From the NCBI GenBank assembly GCA_946894095.1, contig OX335642.1, positions 26,609,021 through 26,673,020 of the forward strand: a DNA stretch of 64,000 nt, in the 5' to 3' direction. Of the stretch, positions 22,372-34,392 are shown piece by piece. Numbering within the stretch: position 1 is the first letter of the stretch; each line of letters starts with the position of its first letter. Both the position numbers and the translations under genes were made by a program. This stretch comes from Incurvaria masculella (lineage: Eukaryota > Arthropoda > Insecta > Lepidoptera > Incurvariidae). The notes under the pieces were generated by a model that did not search any database, was not told the DNA's origin, and saw only the letters and a program-made list of their open reading frames with translations.

Positions 22372-24996
22372 ATGAGCAGTCCGAAGAGAACTCGTCAGGC
22401 GACGAAGTTACAAGAGAAGGAACGCGCTGCATCCGCCGCCGCGGCCGCCGCCGCCAGCGGCGTGGCGCCCGCCTCCGCAGCTCGCGCCACCGCTCGGCCC
22501 TCAGCTGACGCCGCGGCCGCCACCGCACGTGGCGCAGTGCCCCCCGCCGCATCTCCCGCCGCCGTGACCGCCCGTGCTGCTGGCCTCACCGCGGAAGCTG
22601 CCATTACCGTTTCCGCTACAAGAGGTATGGAGAATGCATCTGCAAAGTTATCGCCACCTATAGACTCCGGCTTGGCGATAACACCATCGGCAGGCGGCTC
22701 ATATTATGAGGATACCGTGACGACAATGCGTTCGGTGTCAAGAATGTCGTCTCATCAGAGTGAGGGAGACGAAGTGATGTCGCAAATCAGCGTTGCATCA
22801 AAGAGGTCGGCGGTCTTAAGAGAGCAAGCAAACCTGCGTGCGTTGCAAGAAATGCACGAATTGGAGCGTCGCGCAGCTGCCGCCGAAGCAGAGCGCCGTA
22901 ATTTTGAAAGAGAGATTGAATTGTCTAAGCAAAGACAACTTTTAGAGCTTAGAAAGATTGATTTAGAGGAAGAGGAAGAGCTGACAACTATCCGATTCAG
23001 AGACGACGTGAGAAGCCGCAAGAGCCGACATGATAGCGTGACCGAGTGGGTCGCAAGCACAGCCCAGCCGCCGCCGCCGCATCTATACAGTATGAGTCAT
23101 CGGCAGAGCGATACAGCGCATCCCTGTGATGACGTCACCTCTCACCACCGGACTTTGGCTACTTCACTGCGTGGACGCAGCGATCGACCCACTTCCCCGC
23201 CGCGCCGACGTGGATCGCCTACACCGGAGCCGCCGCTGCGTCGACGTAGTCAAACGCCAAAAAGGATGTCCGAGCTTACGACTGCCATAGTGCAAGGTAT
23301 GTCTGAGCTACATATTGAAAGGCAAGAACGTTTGGACTTCAGGTCAGTGTGTCGAGAGTTGCCTGTATATAGTGGACACATAAGTGAATGGTTGCCTTTC
23401 AAAAGAGCTTACGAGGACTCAAAGGGCAAAGGTCGTTTCTCTAGGGAAGAGAATTTGGTGCGACTCCGTAATTGTCTCAAAGGGGAGGCAAAGGCTGCTG
23501 TCACGACGCTGCTCGCCATTTCGGATAACCCGGATGAGATTGTGAGTACACTGGAAACACAGTTTGCTCATCCAAGCCTGCTCGTAAGGGAGCAAGTAAA
23601 TAGAATTTGTGCTCTACCTCGACTGCCTCAGGAATATCGAGATGACTTACCAGGCTTCGCTTCAGTAGTCAGCAACGCGGTTGTAGTACTGGACAGATTG
23701 CGAAACTACAACCACAACATGCGTGCTGATATCTACAACGAGATTTTAGAAAGAATCCCTATCACCCTACAGACTAAATGGGTAGACTGGGCTACTGCCA
23801 ATGACGATGGGTCAGAAGCAAAAAGCATATTGCTATCTCGCTTCCTCAATACTGAGGTTAAAAGATTGCGGATGTATGGATCGGCACCAAAGTGCGCCGC
23901 TTACAAGCCGCCCTATAAAGAGTCGCCGCGTGGGCCTTCCCAGCCACAGCAACGAGGCCAGCACAAATATCATGTCAATGCAGTACAAAGCACACATGGA
24001 AAGGAAAATGGAAAGTGTTTGGTCTGTTCAGGAAATCATAAGATTTTCACATGTGGAAAATTCAAAGAAATGAACGTAACAAATCGATGGTCTTGGGCTA
24101 AAGAAAATCACATTTGTTATCGTTGCTTAGAGGGAAAGCACTTTGTTTCCTCGTGTCGAGCGAGAAGTGTGTGCGGACAAGATGAGTGCAGAAAGTGGCA
24201 CCATAGCCTTCTACACCGAGAGAGCACACCGACAGAGGATTCGTCAAGGTCATCAGAGGACGAAAAACAACAAGGAACTCTGGACGAGGCTGTCACCGCC
24301 ACCGCATCCGCCGACGCCGAGACGAACGCACACGGGCGTGTATGTCTCAAGATAGTGCCAGTCATCGTAAGTGGACGTAAGGGCAAAGTCCAAACCTATG
24401 CTTTGCTAGATGAAGGTTCATCAATCACTCTGGTTGAAGACAAGCTGGCAGAGAGACTGGGTCTGGATGGAAAGAAGGACAACTTGGTGCTTCGAGGAGT
24501 CGGTCATGTAGTGACTGATCCCAAAAGTCGTCGTGTTTCTATGGACATTCAAGGACTATATGGTGACACAGTGCATACCATAAGTGGAAGGACAATGAGT
24601 GACTTGAATATGGGTGTACAGTCAATCAAGTTTGATATTTCAAAGTACGAACACTTAAGTGAAGTTAGCGACAAAGTGTTGTACGTAAATGCTCGCCCCG
24701 AGATTCTTATTGGACAGGACAATGCGGACTTAATAGTGAGCCGAAGAATCTTGTGTGGTGGGCGTAATCAACCGATGGCATCAGAGACAGACCTGGGCTG
24801 GGTCATCCATGGATACGTTCCCGGCGCCCTGCGACAGAAGATCAACAAGGTCAACACCTACAGAGCAAGAGACGAACTGCATGACCTTGTTGCACGATCT
24901 TGGGACTTAGGTTTCATCGAGGATCAACGGTGGGTTGGCTACTTGCAAGAAGTGGAGTCAACTCACAAAAGGGGGGCACACGCCGGTGTCCACTAG
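22372..24996 (+). CDS. BEL/Pao Gag-protease polyprotein (pol deleted)
   Basis: An intact 874-residue frame. The first ATG is in a good context (CAGCACCATGA), about 50 bases after the primer-binding site. In order: an Ala-rich N-terminus (about 17-80); a charged, probably coiled-coil segment (about 150-206); Ser/Arg/Pro-rich linker; a DUF1759-like Gag region from about 323 (RSVCRELPVYSG); a zinc-binding region with C549-x2-C552-x3-H556-x4-C561 and a canonical CCHC knuckle C582, C585, H590, C595; and a DUF1758-like aspartic protease with the motif ALLDEGSS (Asp680), ILIGQDN at 778-784 and TDLGWVIHG at 806-814. After about residue 850 the reading frame should run into reverse transcriptase. Instead it ends within some 25 residues at a stop. 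The Asp-Glu-Gly-Ser motif differs from the usual Asp-Ser/Thr-Gly, so protease activity is likely but not certain. No frameshift or stop interrupts the frame. Confidence 0.9.
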   Translation: MSSPKRTRQATKLQEKERAASAAAAAAASGVAPASAARATARPSADAAAATARGAVPPAASPAAVTARAAGLTAEAAITVSATRGMENASAKLSPPIDSGLAITPSAGGSYYEDTVTTMRSVSRMSSHQSEGDEVMSQISVASKRSAVLREQANLRALQEMHELERRAAAAEAERRNFEREIELSKQRQLLELRKIDLEEEEELTTIRFRDDVRSRKSRHDSVTEWVASTAQPPPPHLYSMSHRQSDTAHPCDDVTSHHRTLATSLRGRSDRPTSPPRRRGSPTPEPPLRRRSQTPKRMSELTTAIVQGMSELHIERQERLDFRSVCRELPVYSGHISEWLPFKRAYEDSKGKGRFSREENLVRLRNCLKGEAKAAVTTLLAISDNPDEIVSTLETQFAHPSLLVREQVNRICALPRLPQEYRDDLPGFASVVSNAVVVLDRLRNYNHNMRADIYNEILERIPITLQTKWVDWATANDDGSEAKSILLSRFLNTEVKRLRMYGSAPKCAAYKPPYKESPRGPSQPQQRGQHKYHVNAVQSTHGKENGKCLVCSGNHKIFTCGKFKEMNVTNRWSWAKENHICYRCLEGKHFVSSCRARSVCGQDECRKWHHSLLHRESTPTEDSSRSSEDEKQQGTLDEAVTATASADAETNAHGRVCLKIVPVIVSGRKGKVQTYALLDEGSSITLVEDKLAERLGLDGKKDNLVLRGVGHVVTDPKSRRVSMDIQGLYGDTVHTISGRTMSDLNMGVQSIKFDISKYEHLSEVSDKVLYVNARPEILIGQDNADLIVSRRILCGGRNQPMASETDLGWVIHGYVPGALRQKINKVNTYRARDELHDLVARSWDLGFIEDQRWVGYLQEVESTHKRGAHAGVH

Positions 24997-25081
24997 AATA
25001 AAATAGTTACATAGAAATAAATCGCGCCGCCTTCAGTACTATGATGTGCGACAAGTATTGTATAGAATCGCTATCTGTCGC
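24910..25081 (+). other. Internal deletion junction replacing pol
   Basis: The protease-to-RT linker (ELHDLVARSWDLG) is followed by QRWVGYLQEVESTH, a stop at 24994-24996, and AATAAA-containing non-coding DNA. No YVDD, RNase H or integrase motif occurs in the interior. The exact breakpoint is not visible without an autonomous relative. Confidence 0.7.
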
Positions 25082-25093
25082 AAAAGGGGGGTA
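25082..25093 (+). other. Polypurine tract before the 3' LTR
   Basis: AAAAGGGGGG (25082-25091) lies two bases before the TG of the 3' LTR, the expected place for the plus-strand primer. The 10-purine run is well preserved. Confidence 0.8.
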
Positions 25094-27071
25094 TGTTGGC
25101 GACGCGATCATAAAACTCTAAAGTAGACATTTCTTGTGAATACAAAATTGTATAGAATAGTACTGCAGGTGTTCATTTGTAAAGTGTTTGTATCTAGCTG
25201 CCGTACCGTTCATATTGAATAGTGCTGCACGTGTTTGGTTGCTAGTATTTGATCCCTGCCGCCGTGCCTTAAGATAGTAATTGTTTAGAGTATTTTAGAG
25301 GTAAAATATTTCCTCGATTCCCCGTAAAGTTCGTGCACCTGAGGGCTGTAAACGCGGCACGCTGTAAAGTCACCATTGTATGCCCACCTGCGCGTCCGCC
25401 TTATGCGGCGCGGCAGTTATCTAAAGGTTGTTTCAGGGAATATTTGGCAGGGCATAGTTTCACGTAGCTGACCGCAATAAACCTATTGTGCGTCGGCTCG
25501 GTGCGGCGAGCCGTCTTGGAAAGAATTTTATAGCATGCAGGTGCGCGTTTCATAGTAACCATGTGAATTTACTTAGGTATGTTTATAGGTAGCATTTTGG
25601 AAATACCTAAGTAAATGTCTCATATGTACACACATGTAATATAGATTTATAGTAAGTATTGAGTAACATATTATTTTATGCACACAGAAATAGCTTTTAG
25701 GGGTGTGCATACAAACCAATATGCTATTATAAAGTGTGTCATTGCATATCATTATTATATGGAAAGATTCGAAAGTATAAAGTATATCTATTTTTATGAA
25801 CATTACTTGTATTTAGAGTACACATTTAAAGATATTATAGAGAGTTCTGTTTTGCATATCATACTTTGAGGAAAGCTTAGAAAGTGTAAAGTACGTATAA
25901 TGGAAATATATAGTGTATATAAAATAGACATTCCTAATATTTTAAGACTTATTAATAGCATGAAGGTTTTTAGAGCTTAAGTATCATTTGATAGCTGTTT
26001 TAAGTGATTTGTGTATTTAATATGTATAGAGGATGTTTGCATAATTATAGAAGTGCATTTTGTTTATATAAATACCTATATTGAAAGACGTTTGCAAAGC
26101 ATTAGGATTTTAAAGTAATGTTTCTCTGGTAGCAATCCAAGATAAATATATAGGAAAGTATCGTTTAAAGGATTGTGTGCGTTATAAGTTTTCTATCAAG
26201 TTATATGACATTATTTGATATCATATGTGAAATCCTATTTTAAAGTATATATAACCATTGTGTTATTATTTAGTTTAAAAGTATGACTTTACAGCTTTAG
26301 GACAAATATATGAATGTTAGAAAGTTAATTATGTATACGTTGTATAGTACATGTGCAAAATGATGTATATTGTTTTTGTATGTGTATTATATTTTCTTAT
26401 AATATGCGATATTAATAAAGATTTGACTCCGAGAAATACTCTCGGCCGATTGTTGTCTGTTCGCCTTCCCTTCTGCCCCGCACCGCAGACCGCACCTAAA
26501 CTTGTAGAGTCAGGTATAAATAAGGGTCCCTGACACAATAGGGCCAGATCGTACTGGCGCTCCGACTAAACGGGTCGGAGACGCTGCCTTATATAGTTCG
26601 CTTCTCTACGCCAACCAAGTGGGTTCGGCAAAGTTGAAAGTTTACATAGTTTTTATAGTTTAAAGTTTCATAGTTTATTTTAAAGTTTATAGTGGCCTTT
26701 CGCCTATCGAGTTAGTCTCTGACCAGTCAGGTCGAGTCTGCTTACTTTGAAGTGCGGTGCTCGTGGTGCGATAGCGGTACATGCGGTGCAGAAGTTAAGG
26801 CGTGCTGCCGGCAACCTGGTCGGGGGTACAGCTCGGCTCTACATCCAGACGCTTGCGTTTCATTTCAAGTCGCAAAGCGCTCCGGTGCCTTGGGGAGGTT
26901 CCATAGCCGGGTGCATCACTCGGTGGCTCGGTAGGTCCCGACGCTGAGTCGGTCCTCGCCAAGGAGGGAGCGGAGTACCGTCGGAGCTGTGCTTGCGTAG
27001 CGAAGAGCAGCCAGCCGTTCGGGTTCCGAGTGTCACCCGGGAACCGAACGCTCGCTGGCCGGTCGCTATCA
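25094..27071 (+). repeat. 3' LTR of the BEL element
   Basis: 1978 bp, identical to the 5' LTR in all segments compared. The TATA-like box is at 26515-26522, and the hairpins fall at 25567-25616 and 26560-26580. Followed directly by the ATAAC target duplication (27072-27076). Confidence 0.92.
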
Positions 27072-27076
27072 ATAAC

Positions 27077-28632
27077 AAAATTAGACTGTTAGTACTTGTG
27101 TTCTAAAAAGAGTAACTGTAGATTAGTAAATTACTTGATCATCTAGATGCAATGTAAGAAAATATAATAGTGAAATAGACAAATAATTATTTAGGTAACT
27201 TTAAGGGTTTCTAAAACGTTTTTTTTTTTCGATATGTTGAAGTTAGAATTTCACGGTATTACCTTTTCCTTTGACTGCTCACTGCTATTGTTATTTAATA
27301 AGTATTTACACCAACTCTATCGATTCTTTGGTAATACTGTCAACCAGGTAATGTATTATGGTACAATGAGTCTTACAATTAACTATAAGAAATTCCTTAA
27401 AACTTACAATGAACAACCTTATCCAAATGAAATGTAAAAAAATGCCTGCAAAATAAAATTGCGGCTAAGTTTATTTGCAATGCTTATGCGATGCTTCAAA
27501 TACTCTTTGGACCTGATTTTGCAACAACAGTACAATTATTGATGACCGTAGGGTATTTTATGTGATCGAGATGAGCTGATGTCTCTTCGGCCTCACCCGC
27601 ATACTTCGAGCGTGGGTTGAGATTAAGTAGTTTATTTTAATGTGTTATTGTTCAGTTCAAAAGATTCCCATATTCGTAGAAGACATTGAGAATTTTAAAT
27701 CATCAGCGGATGGATTGCCAATTTCTTTGGAGGTAAAATGCTAAGTCTATGTATTATAAGTTAAGATGGTCGCAGCCGCGATGTATTTTCCTTGTTTTCC
27801 ACACTGGCCGTCAATTTTCAGCTCCATTAAATAATTACGGCGCATCGGAAATGACTTAACTGCAATAAAGCTCTTAAAAATTAGAGGAGTTTTAGAAAGG
27901 GATTACTTCAATCAAACATCAATACATGAATATCAAAGTAATTTATCCAACGTGAAAACATATTTATTTTTGTTTAATATATTTCATAAAATTAAACAAT
28001 ATCTACAACAGTCGTCTCGATATGGCAAATGATCAGATTCTGAACGAAATATGTGAAATCACCTAAAAGGTGTCTCCGAAAAGGATAAAAATGTATCCTG
28101 AATTCTCCGGGACGATGTTTTTATTTTTTCGATATCTTGTCCTTTTAAACGTATTTATGATTCCTAAAAAAAAATTTAATATAATAAAATATTAACATTA
28201 CTAAAAAAAATGCAGTATTTTAGTCCTTTTAGTAACGCATCTTTTAATACTTTTTCCTTTTTCTATCTTAATAGTTAAGTACGCTATCCACAAGTCGCAC
28301 TTTTCTTGAAAACGGGGCTATACAAAAATCATATGCAATGCTAAAACGAATCCTATCCTCCCATTATTCATCCTAACGAGAGGCGATGCCACAAACAATG
28401 GGTGCGATATTGCGCTCTGTATTTGTCGCCATCCTAAGTTTTACAACCAAACTTACGCTACAGCGTCGCGTCGCCCGTGACGCGAAACTCGGCGCCGTAT
28501 CTTTACTGCTCCTACTCTGTACTTACTTGTACTACTCAACTTTGTATTGGAAGATACGCCCTGGATATCTGTCTACATGCTCTGAGGAAGATGTCACAAG
28601 TCTTAATTTTGTGTTATTTACGACATAAATTT
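27077..28632. other. No gene recognised
   Basis: AT-rich. Frames of 67 residues (27234-27437) and 80 residues (28386-28628) are present without recognised motifs. The latter spans a short GC-rich patch around 28440-28500. Confidence 0.4.
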
Positions 28633-28800
28633 ACTTGTTGAGTGAACAAGCAAGTGATTAAACTGACGTTTAGTTTCGGATTTGTACCATACTAACTGGT
28701 TTTTAAGTTCACTTGCTCAAATAACACGTCGTTTGACAGTAAGCATGTTACGTAAACGGCAGGTTTAATCACTCGCTTGCCTCTTCACTCGGCAAGTTAG
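28633..28800. repeat. CAGGTGAACAGG-family foldback copy
   Basis: GAACAAGCAAGTGATTAAAC near 28642-28665 is imperfectly inverted around 28755-28790 (TTTAATCACTCGCTTGCC). The internal ACTGACGTTTAGTTT matches 2100-2210. A degenerate inverted-repeat member of that family. Confidence 0.5.
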
Positions 28801-31084
28801 CTCGCATTATAACGAAATGCACTTATCAAACTTAAAAAGATAAATAAAGGTATACATAAATAGGAGGGATCGAGTGAATGACCTCTGCCATGGATGGCAA
28901 GTCTCCGCGCCCCTGAGTAACGAACCGGTCACGGTTACTCACTTAATATCAACTGAGTTCGTATCATCGAATTAAAAAAAAAATTGGACGAAACACCAAT
29001 TAAAATTGCCCGTGTTTTTCATTCAGTCAAGACGGTCGTTACTCTTATCAATTTTCCATACTACGGGTGATAACTGTTTACATGCTCTAAATGTTTTAAT
29101 AGGTTTTTTAAATTTTGATTTTTTAACATATCGTCGAGACCTACATCTGTATGTTTTTACTTTTTTAAATTTACCGTTGAGATTGGAAAATATCGGCTAA
29201 TTAAATTAGAATTAATTAAATCATTTTTATGTAGCCATATACTAGAAGGCCCTGCCATGACACGTAGTTTTCATTTCATGTGGCCAATATCACGACAGCA
29301 GGTATCTTATAAGCAATATCAAATTCTATAAAAAAAATGCTTAGTCTTCGATATATACATTTTGGAAAGCTGTGTTACTTTCAAACGATTACTAATACAG
29401 AATTTTAGTCAATATTACTCGTTAGGAATGCATAAAATTACGATATCTCAGCTTACCTACATTAATTTAATCTGAATAGATTTAGTTAAAAAACGTACAC
29501 TGTACCGTTAGCCTACAAAAGAAACGGATAAAAACTAGAAGAGATGCGATGGCACATCACAAGCTCCAAGCGAGGGAAAAACAAACAAAAATGTCATGAG
29601 TTTTCCATTAAACTACGCTGAAAACCATGCGGACACCGTCGGAGGGCTGTCCAAATCGCCGAGGTTTTTGATCGTGGTATTAGATCCGAATTTAAAATAA
29701 AATAAACCCTAGTTAAAACCTAGGTGACATAACTGAACCTCCATCCATTGAACGCAGCAAGCATTGGAAAATATTTTGTGGGGTCTGTAATAGAGGTTTT
29801 TTTAGCCAAAGAAGGCGGGATTACACCTCTTTCTCATCTGAGATTTAAACATAATTTATTTTTTGAGAGTACACTATAGTCACTCTATTGTTCAGAGCCC
29901 ATGTAAAACTTAAGGCGTAAGATAGAAACAACCATCGCATTTGATGAAAGATGTACATAAAAAGCGGCAATGATCAATTTATTAGTGTTTTTCAACCAGT
30001 TCAAAGTTTCCGTGCTTATTTAAAAAGGTCCATAATTGTGCACGTCCATACGGCGGGGACGCGATATCGACGGCATGTCACTTGTCCTTCCGTTTTCTAA
30101 AGTTTTAAAAATTCAGCGGTCTAAATTCACGGAAGCACTAAGAATATTTTCCCAAGGCTGATCACATTTTACTGGGCTCCGCTTGGTTAAATTTTCAAAA
30201 CCAAATTAGCCCGAGTTGAGCCGGAAACTTCCGCTATTTATGTACTTACAAACTGGATGTATTTTTTTATAAAGTGGATATAATACACAAGAAGGTCTAC
30301 AGTTTTAAAATTTAACCAAAGGCCTTGCCTTCGCAATTTAATTAACTCTTTTACATGACATCTGACTAAAACATGTAATGCTACTATAATACCAATTTTG
30401 AGATGAATTGAAATCATGTCAATTCATTGCAACTATTAGCCTTAGGTAACGATGTCCATAATTATTTTTCCTGGAAATATATAAATTTTTTAGATGGACT
30501 TTTCGATATACCCTCTTGGATTCTTTTTTTTTTAAATGGTAAAACGACGGAAGACACGACAAGAAACTATATTTTCATTTTTATTTTTAAAGTATGTAAC
30601 ATATATAACATAATCGCTATAAAACCTGCAGAAAAAAATATGGTCTAATTGTTCGAGAGCAACTTCAACAATCAAGTAGGTATGACTAGGATTTCTTTAT
30701 GAGATTCTGACCAAAACCAAGAACCAAATAATGTTTCATAACAAAATATCGGTTGTACCGAGCTCTCGCCAGTGATACTTGAGTATGTGAAGGCAAAGTA
30801 TGCGAAGTATATAGAACAAGGGCGACGTATTCTGTGCAGCCCTGATGCACACACTGAGTGCATGGGGAGAACATAAAAATGAATATGGATGGAAGGGGCG
30901 GCGCGCAGTCGTTCATTAAAATGTATGAAGTTTCAGAATCAGGCGACTGAAGAGTGCGGTGCTGTTCGGGCATCGGCGAAAAATGAAACATGTAAAAATG
31001 GTTGCATAAAATAATTAAATGACGTGAAAGGAGTTCATGCAAACTTCGCTGTTGGATTAAATTTTTGGTGACTGGTGTACTTGT
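28801..31084. other. Mostly unassigned; TTAGCC relic at 29235-29300
   Basis: 29235-29300 (AGGCCCTGCCATGACACG, CATGTGGCCAATATCACG) is a decayed minus-strand TTAGCC end. A 118-residue minus frame at 30686-31042 is Cys/His/Ser-rich but shows no ordered motif, and I do not consider it a gene. Otherwise AT-rich DNA. Confidence 0.45.
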
Positions 31085-31190
31085 AAATTGCAGTTCACAT
31101 GGCCGAATATCATGCCGTTTGCCAGCATGGTACGAAATGAAACTAAACGTCAGATTTAATCACTCACTTGCCTGTTCACACGGCGAGTTA
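31085..31190 (+). repeat. CAGGTGAACAGG-family dispersed repeat
   Basis: Contains CAGCATGGTACGAAATG, ACTAAACGTCAGATTTAATC, ACTTGCCTGTTCACACGGCG, the reverse orientation of 2100-2210. Diverged, non-coding. Confidence 0.55.
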
Positions 31191-31461
31191 AATTGTGTAA
31201 CCCCAAATGTAACCCCCCAGCAAATCAAAGTGTTCGCGTTGCACAGATGTTGTTCGACCCCCTGAAAGCGCCAGCTTCTGCGCAGATACTAAATCCGATA
31301 TAGTTTTTTTGACATTTCTAACCCGCCTGGTACCTAAAATAGATTAGGGTTTCCTTCGAACGCATCGGCCTCCCTCCACAGCGGCACGTCGACCGTTGAG
31401 AACCACATTAACATACATACGGTATCTTTTTCATTGATTTCGAGCGTAGAATCAGGTAAAA

Positions 31462-31605
31462 TTGAAATGAAATGAAATAAAAAAATACTTTATTTGCAGC
31501 CATACGGTACAAAAAGGCGGAAATTAATGCCATAAGGCATTCTCTACCATTCAACCTTAGAGATGTAAGAGAGGTGCAGTGAGGCGGGCAAAAAGATAAA
31601 CGTAA
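31462..31605 (-). repeat. 3' tail of a non-LTR retrotransposon
   Basis: Read on the minus strand it gives GAATGCCTTATGGCATTAA, a CCGCCTTTTTGTA block, then TGCAAATAAAGTATT and an ATTTC-type tandem tail. This UTR pattern with GGCATTAA, CCGCCTTTTG and (C)AATAAA is one I associate with lepidopteran LINE tails. The same pattern occurs on the plus strand at 56480-56566. No coding part is attached. Confidence 0.5.
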
Positions 31606-33728
31606 AACAAAATGAATTAGCGAAAATATTAACTAACCTAATAATAAAGATTTATATATTAAAATAAATTAAATACAAATATGTACATACACTTAAACAT
31701 ATTAATAGATATAAGATACAAACACACATATATTATTTTAGAACATATGAACAGATTTACACATTAAAAAAAATACATATATATAAAAAGTGTGAAAAAT
31801 AAATACTCTTGATTATTGAGAACAATTAAAATTGTATCCTAGAGGCTGTGGTAACGTGTAAGTAAACCGTAATGTTGGAAAACAAACTGCCGACTAAAAT
31901 GAAACGCTTACTGAAACTGGTTCCAAAATATGTTGATCACCACTTGCAAGGTTGTCTCTAATAATAGAGTCATTCGGCTGAAGGTTATTCTGAAGTCAAG
32001 TACACAATCCCTAAAACAGTACACAGCCCGTCGCCCAGAATGTAGGATGTGGTCTGAGCATGGGTTGAGTGTGCACCTCTTTCCACTACGTTCGAGATTC
32101 GCATTTTTATAACTCTGACCCGTGGAAAAATTAAGATATTTTCTAAGGGTTAATCCTACTTCGGCATTGAATGAAGTATTCATGATTTTTAATGCATCAG
32201 CAGCCGAAACTGGTATGACCATCTTTTGGTTAAGAATTTTATTTTTTTTCTTTCAGTAGCTTAATTTAATATGATAAATATTAAATTATGAAAACTATTT
32301 AGGAAAAATAAATTAAACATCCTAGAAGATTCTTATATTTAGAGTTATATAGGTAAGGTTACATTTTTATTTTCCATAAATAATGCCAATATTTGTTATA
32401 ATACTACTAGAATATTAACCTATAGGTAAATATTCTTAATGCATCAACACTTACATCGCTTCAAATATTATTTATTTGTTGCGATATAACAATCAATACT
32501 ATTATAAATATACCGCATCAAATGCTAATGCTGAGAGATATAAAAAATGCAACTAGAAGAATTTCCCATCAACATATTCTAAAAGCTACCCTGGCTAGAG
32601 GAAAGGGGATGCTGTGATGGCTGTGATGGCCGGGTATGAATGGGCTCGCTTGTAATGCTCAGGACCAAGAGGTAATGGCCTAAAATGCCTGAGGCAAATG
32701 CTCTTCAGACAAACTGTAGACACAACATTCTTCTAGAGCAGAAGTTCGGAAAATAAATATGCCAGCATAAAGTAAATAAAACAATCAAAGTTGAGCACAA
32801 GCAAGCACTCTTAGGATTTTATATTCCTAATAATTGCAAAATAAAATGGCTACGCTCATAGTAGGTGTGAAGTGAAGTTGCGTTTTCGTCACTATATGGC
32901 GTTGTACCTCAAACAACGCTGCTATATAATGTACTCATTTGAATATAAGAGATTGTAAAATATATGACATTACATTTAGTATGTCATTTATGGTTGTTTG
33001 CATTCCAACAGCGGAATCTGCCGAGCTAAATCTGCTGAATTCTGCACCAGTAGGTGTAGTGGCCATTTATGTATATAATTATATAGAACCCAGAAATGAT
33101 GGCAAGATGGCGCATCTCAGAGAGCATAGAAGGACGGGAGAAGCACCCGAAACGAATTTCGGATGCTTTCTCCAGTTCCAATGACTCGTAAGAATATTAC
33201 TCGCAGATTCGGAATCGCTCCTACCATCCGATCTTCATATATTCGAGAGACGCCTGAGTTAGCATGGAATAACGCTTCTTCTATGGTTGCACCAATAGCG
33301 TCGCTTATAAGGATCAAATTCTGTGAAGTATTGTTTAACGGCAAACTAAATTAAAGTGTTGAGTTTTAATAAAATAATTCACCTTTCTTTGTCAAAAACC
33401 GATTTTAATGATTTTTTTGTACTTATGGGATCACCTGGATGTGAGAAGTATACCCAGATACTAGCGGTAGGTAGCGCTTGGTCGAGATACGGAGTGTTAT
33501 ATAAATATATAGCATTGCGACGCAAATATATATTGAGCTGTGCGATTGAAAATGTAGGTAGATTAACCCGTTTCACACAATAGGTTCATTATGTTTGATT
33601 CTAGATATTAGTTTCAATTTTGTAATTAATTTAAAAATGTTGACGTAGTCAAAGTGCAACGCAGTGTACCTAAGGACGAATAAAGAAATGAATTCAATAA
33701 ATAATCGAATTTGACTGCACCTGAACTC
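31606..33728. other. No gene recognised
   Basis: 31620-31810 is extremely AT-rich. 33105-33355 has overlapping 63- and 75-residue frames on opposite strands in a slightly GC-richer patch, with no recognisable motif. 33650-33690 has GAATAAAG, which might be a tail remnant. Confidence 0.4.
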
Positions 33729-34187
33729 GGGGGAACGGCAGAACGTCTAATATGCAGATCGTATAATTTTATACGTCGTGCATGAAGAAGTTTAAAAAAT
33801 AAAATTACTTATTTCTCCATGCATAACGTATAATAGTCACAACGTATAGTATTATGATCTTTATTTAACAAAAAAAGAAAACCATGCATATCATATAATC
33901 CAAAAACTTTTCATACGATAAGCGCCCTTATTTGTATACCTTTAAAGCGTATACTCGCACGTGACTTTTCGACCGTCTCAATTAGCGTAAGGTGGCCTTT
34001 CGAAATTGTAGCAAATATCGATTCGTAGCAATTTCAGTCTTAAATGTATCGTTATTAGGGCGCTTTATGCAGTGCTACTTGGCATATTATACGTTCTGCA
34101 TGGTTTTCTTTTTTTGTGAATTCATGTTAGGAATATTATAGGTTGTGATTATTATACGTTCTGCATGATGCAAAGAGTTGATTTTAT
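33729..34187. repeat. ATTATACG-motif block, tandem unit 1
   Basis: A 459-bp unit beginning GGGGGAACGGCAGAACG that is repeated from 34188. It carries several ATTATACG/CGTATAAT motifs near its two ends, and a central part with GCGTATACTCGCACGTGAC, AAATATCGATTCGTAGC and AGGGCGCTTTATGCAGTGC. No frame of interest. Nature unknown. Confidence 0.75.
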
Positions 34188-34389
34188 GGGGGAACGGCAG
34201 AACGTCTAATATGCAGATCGTATAATGTCATATTTTAACAACATTTTAAAACCATGCACAACGTATAATCGGCAGATCGTATAATTTTGTACATAGTGCA
34301 TGAAGAAGTTTAAAAAATAAAATTACTTATTTCTCCATGCATAACGTATAATAGTCACAACGTATAATATTATGATCTTTATTTAACAA
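34188..34389. repeat. ATTATACG-motif block, tandem unit 2, left part
   Basis: Starts with the same GGGGGAACGGCAGAACG as unit 1, has an extra segment of about 60 bases rich in CGTATAAT, and ends at GATCTTTATTTAACAAAAT where an insertion interrupts it. The unit resumes at 36294. Confidence 0.75.
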
Positions 34390-34392
34390 AAT

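Larger units (their letters stand above)
20325..27071 (+). mobile_element. Non-autonomous BEL/Pao LTR retrotransposon
   Basis: A complete 6747-bp insertion: ATAAC duplication, 1978-bp LTR (TGTTGG...CTATCA), tRNA-Tyr primer-binding site, one Gag-protease ORF, polypurine tract, second LTR, ATAAC. The LTRs match base for base wherever I compared them, and the offset between them is exactly 4769 throughout with no indels, so insertion was recent. The interior is only 2791 bp. The reverse transcriptase, RNase H and integrase of a full BEL element are absent, leaving 97 bp between the stop codon and the 3' LTR. Copying would therefore need enzymes from an autonomous relative. Assignment to BEL/Pao rests on the DUF1759-like Gag and DUF1758-like protease. 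Confidence 0.92.

Noticed and set aside
30686..31042. 118-residue minus-strand frame
   Set aside because: One of the longest frames outside the BEL element, but with no ordered motif, no recognised family and no splice context that I could support.
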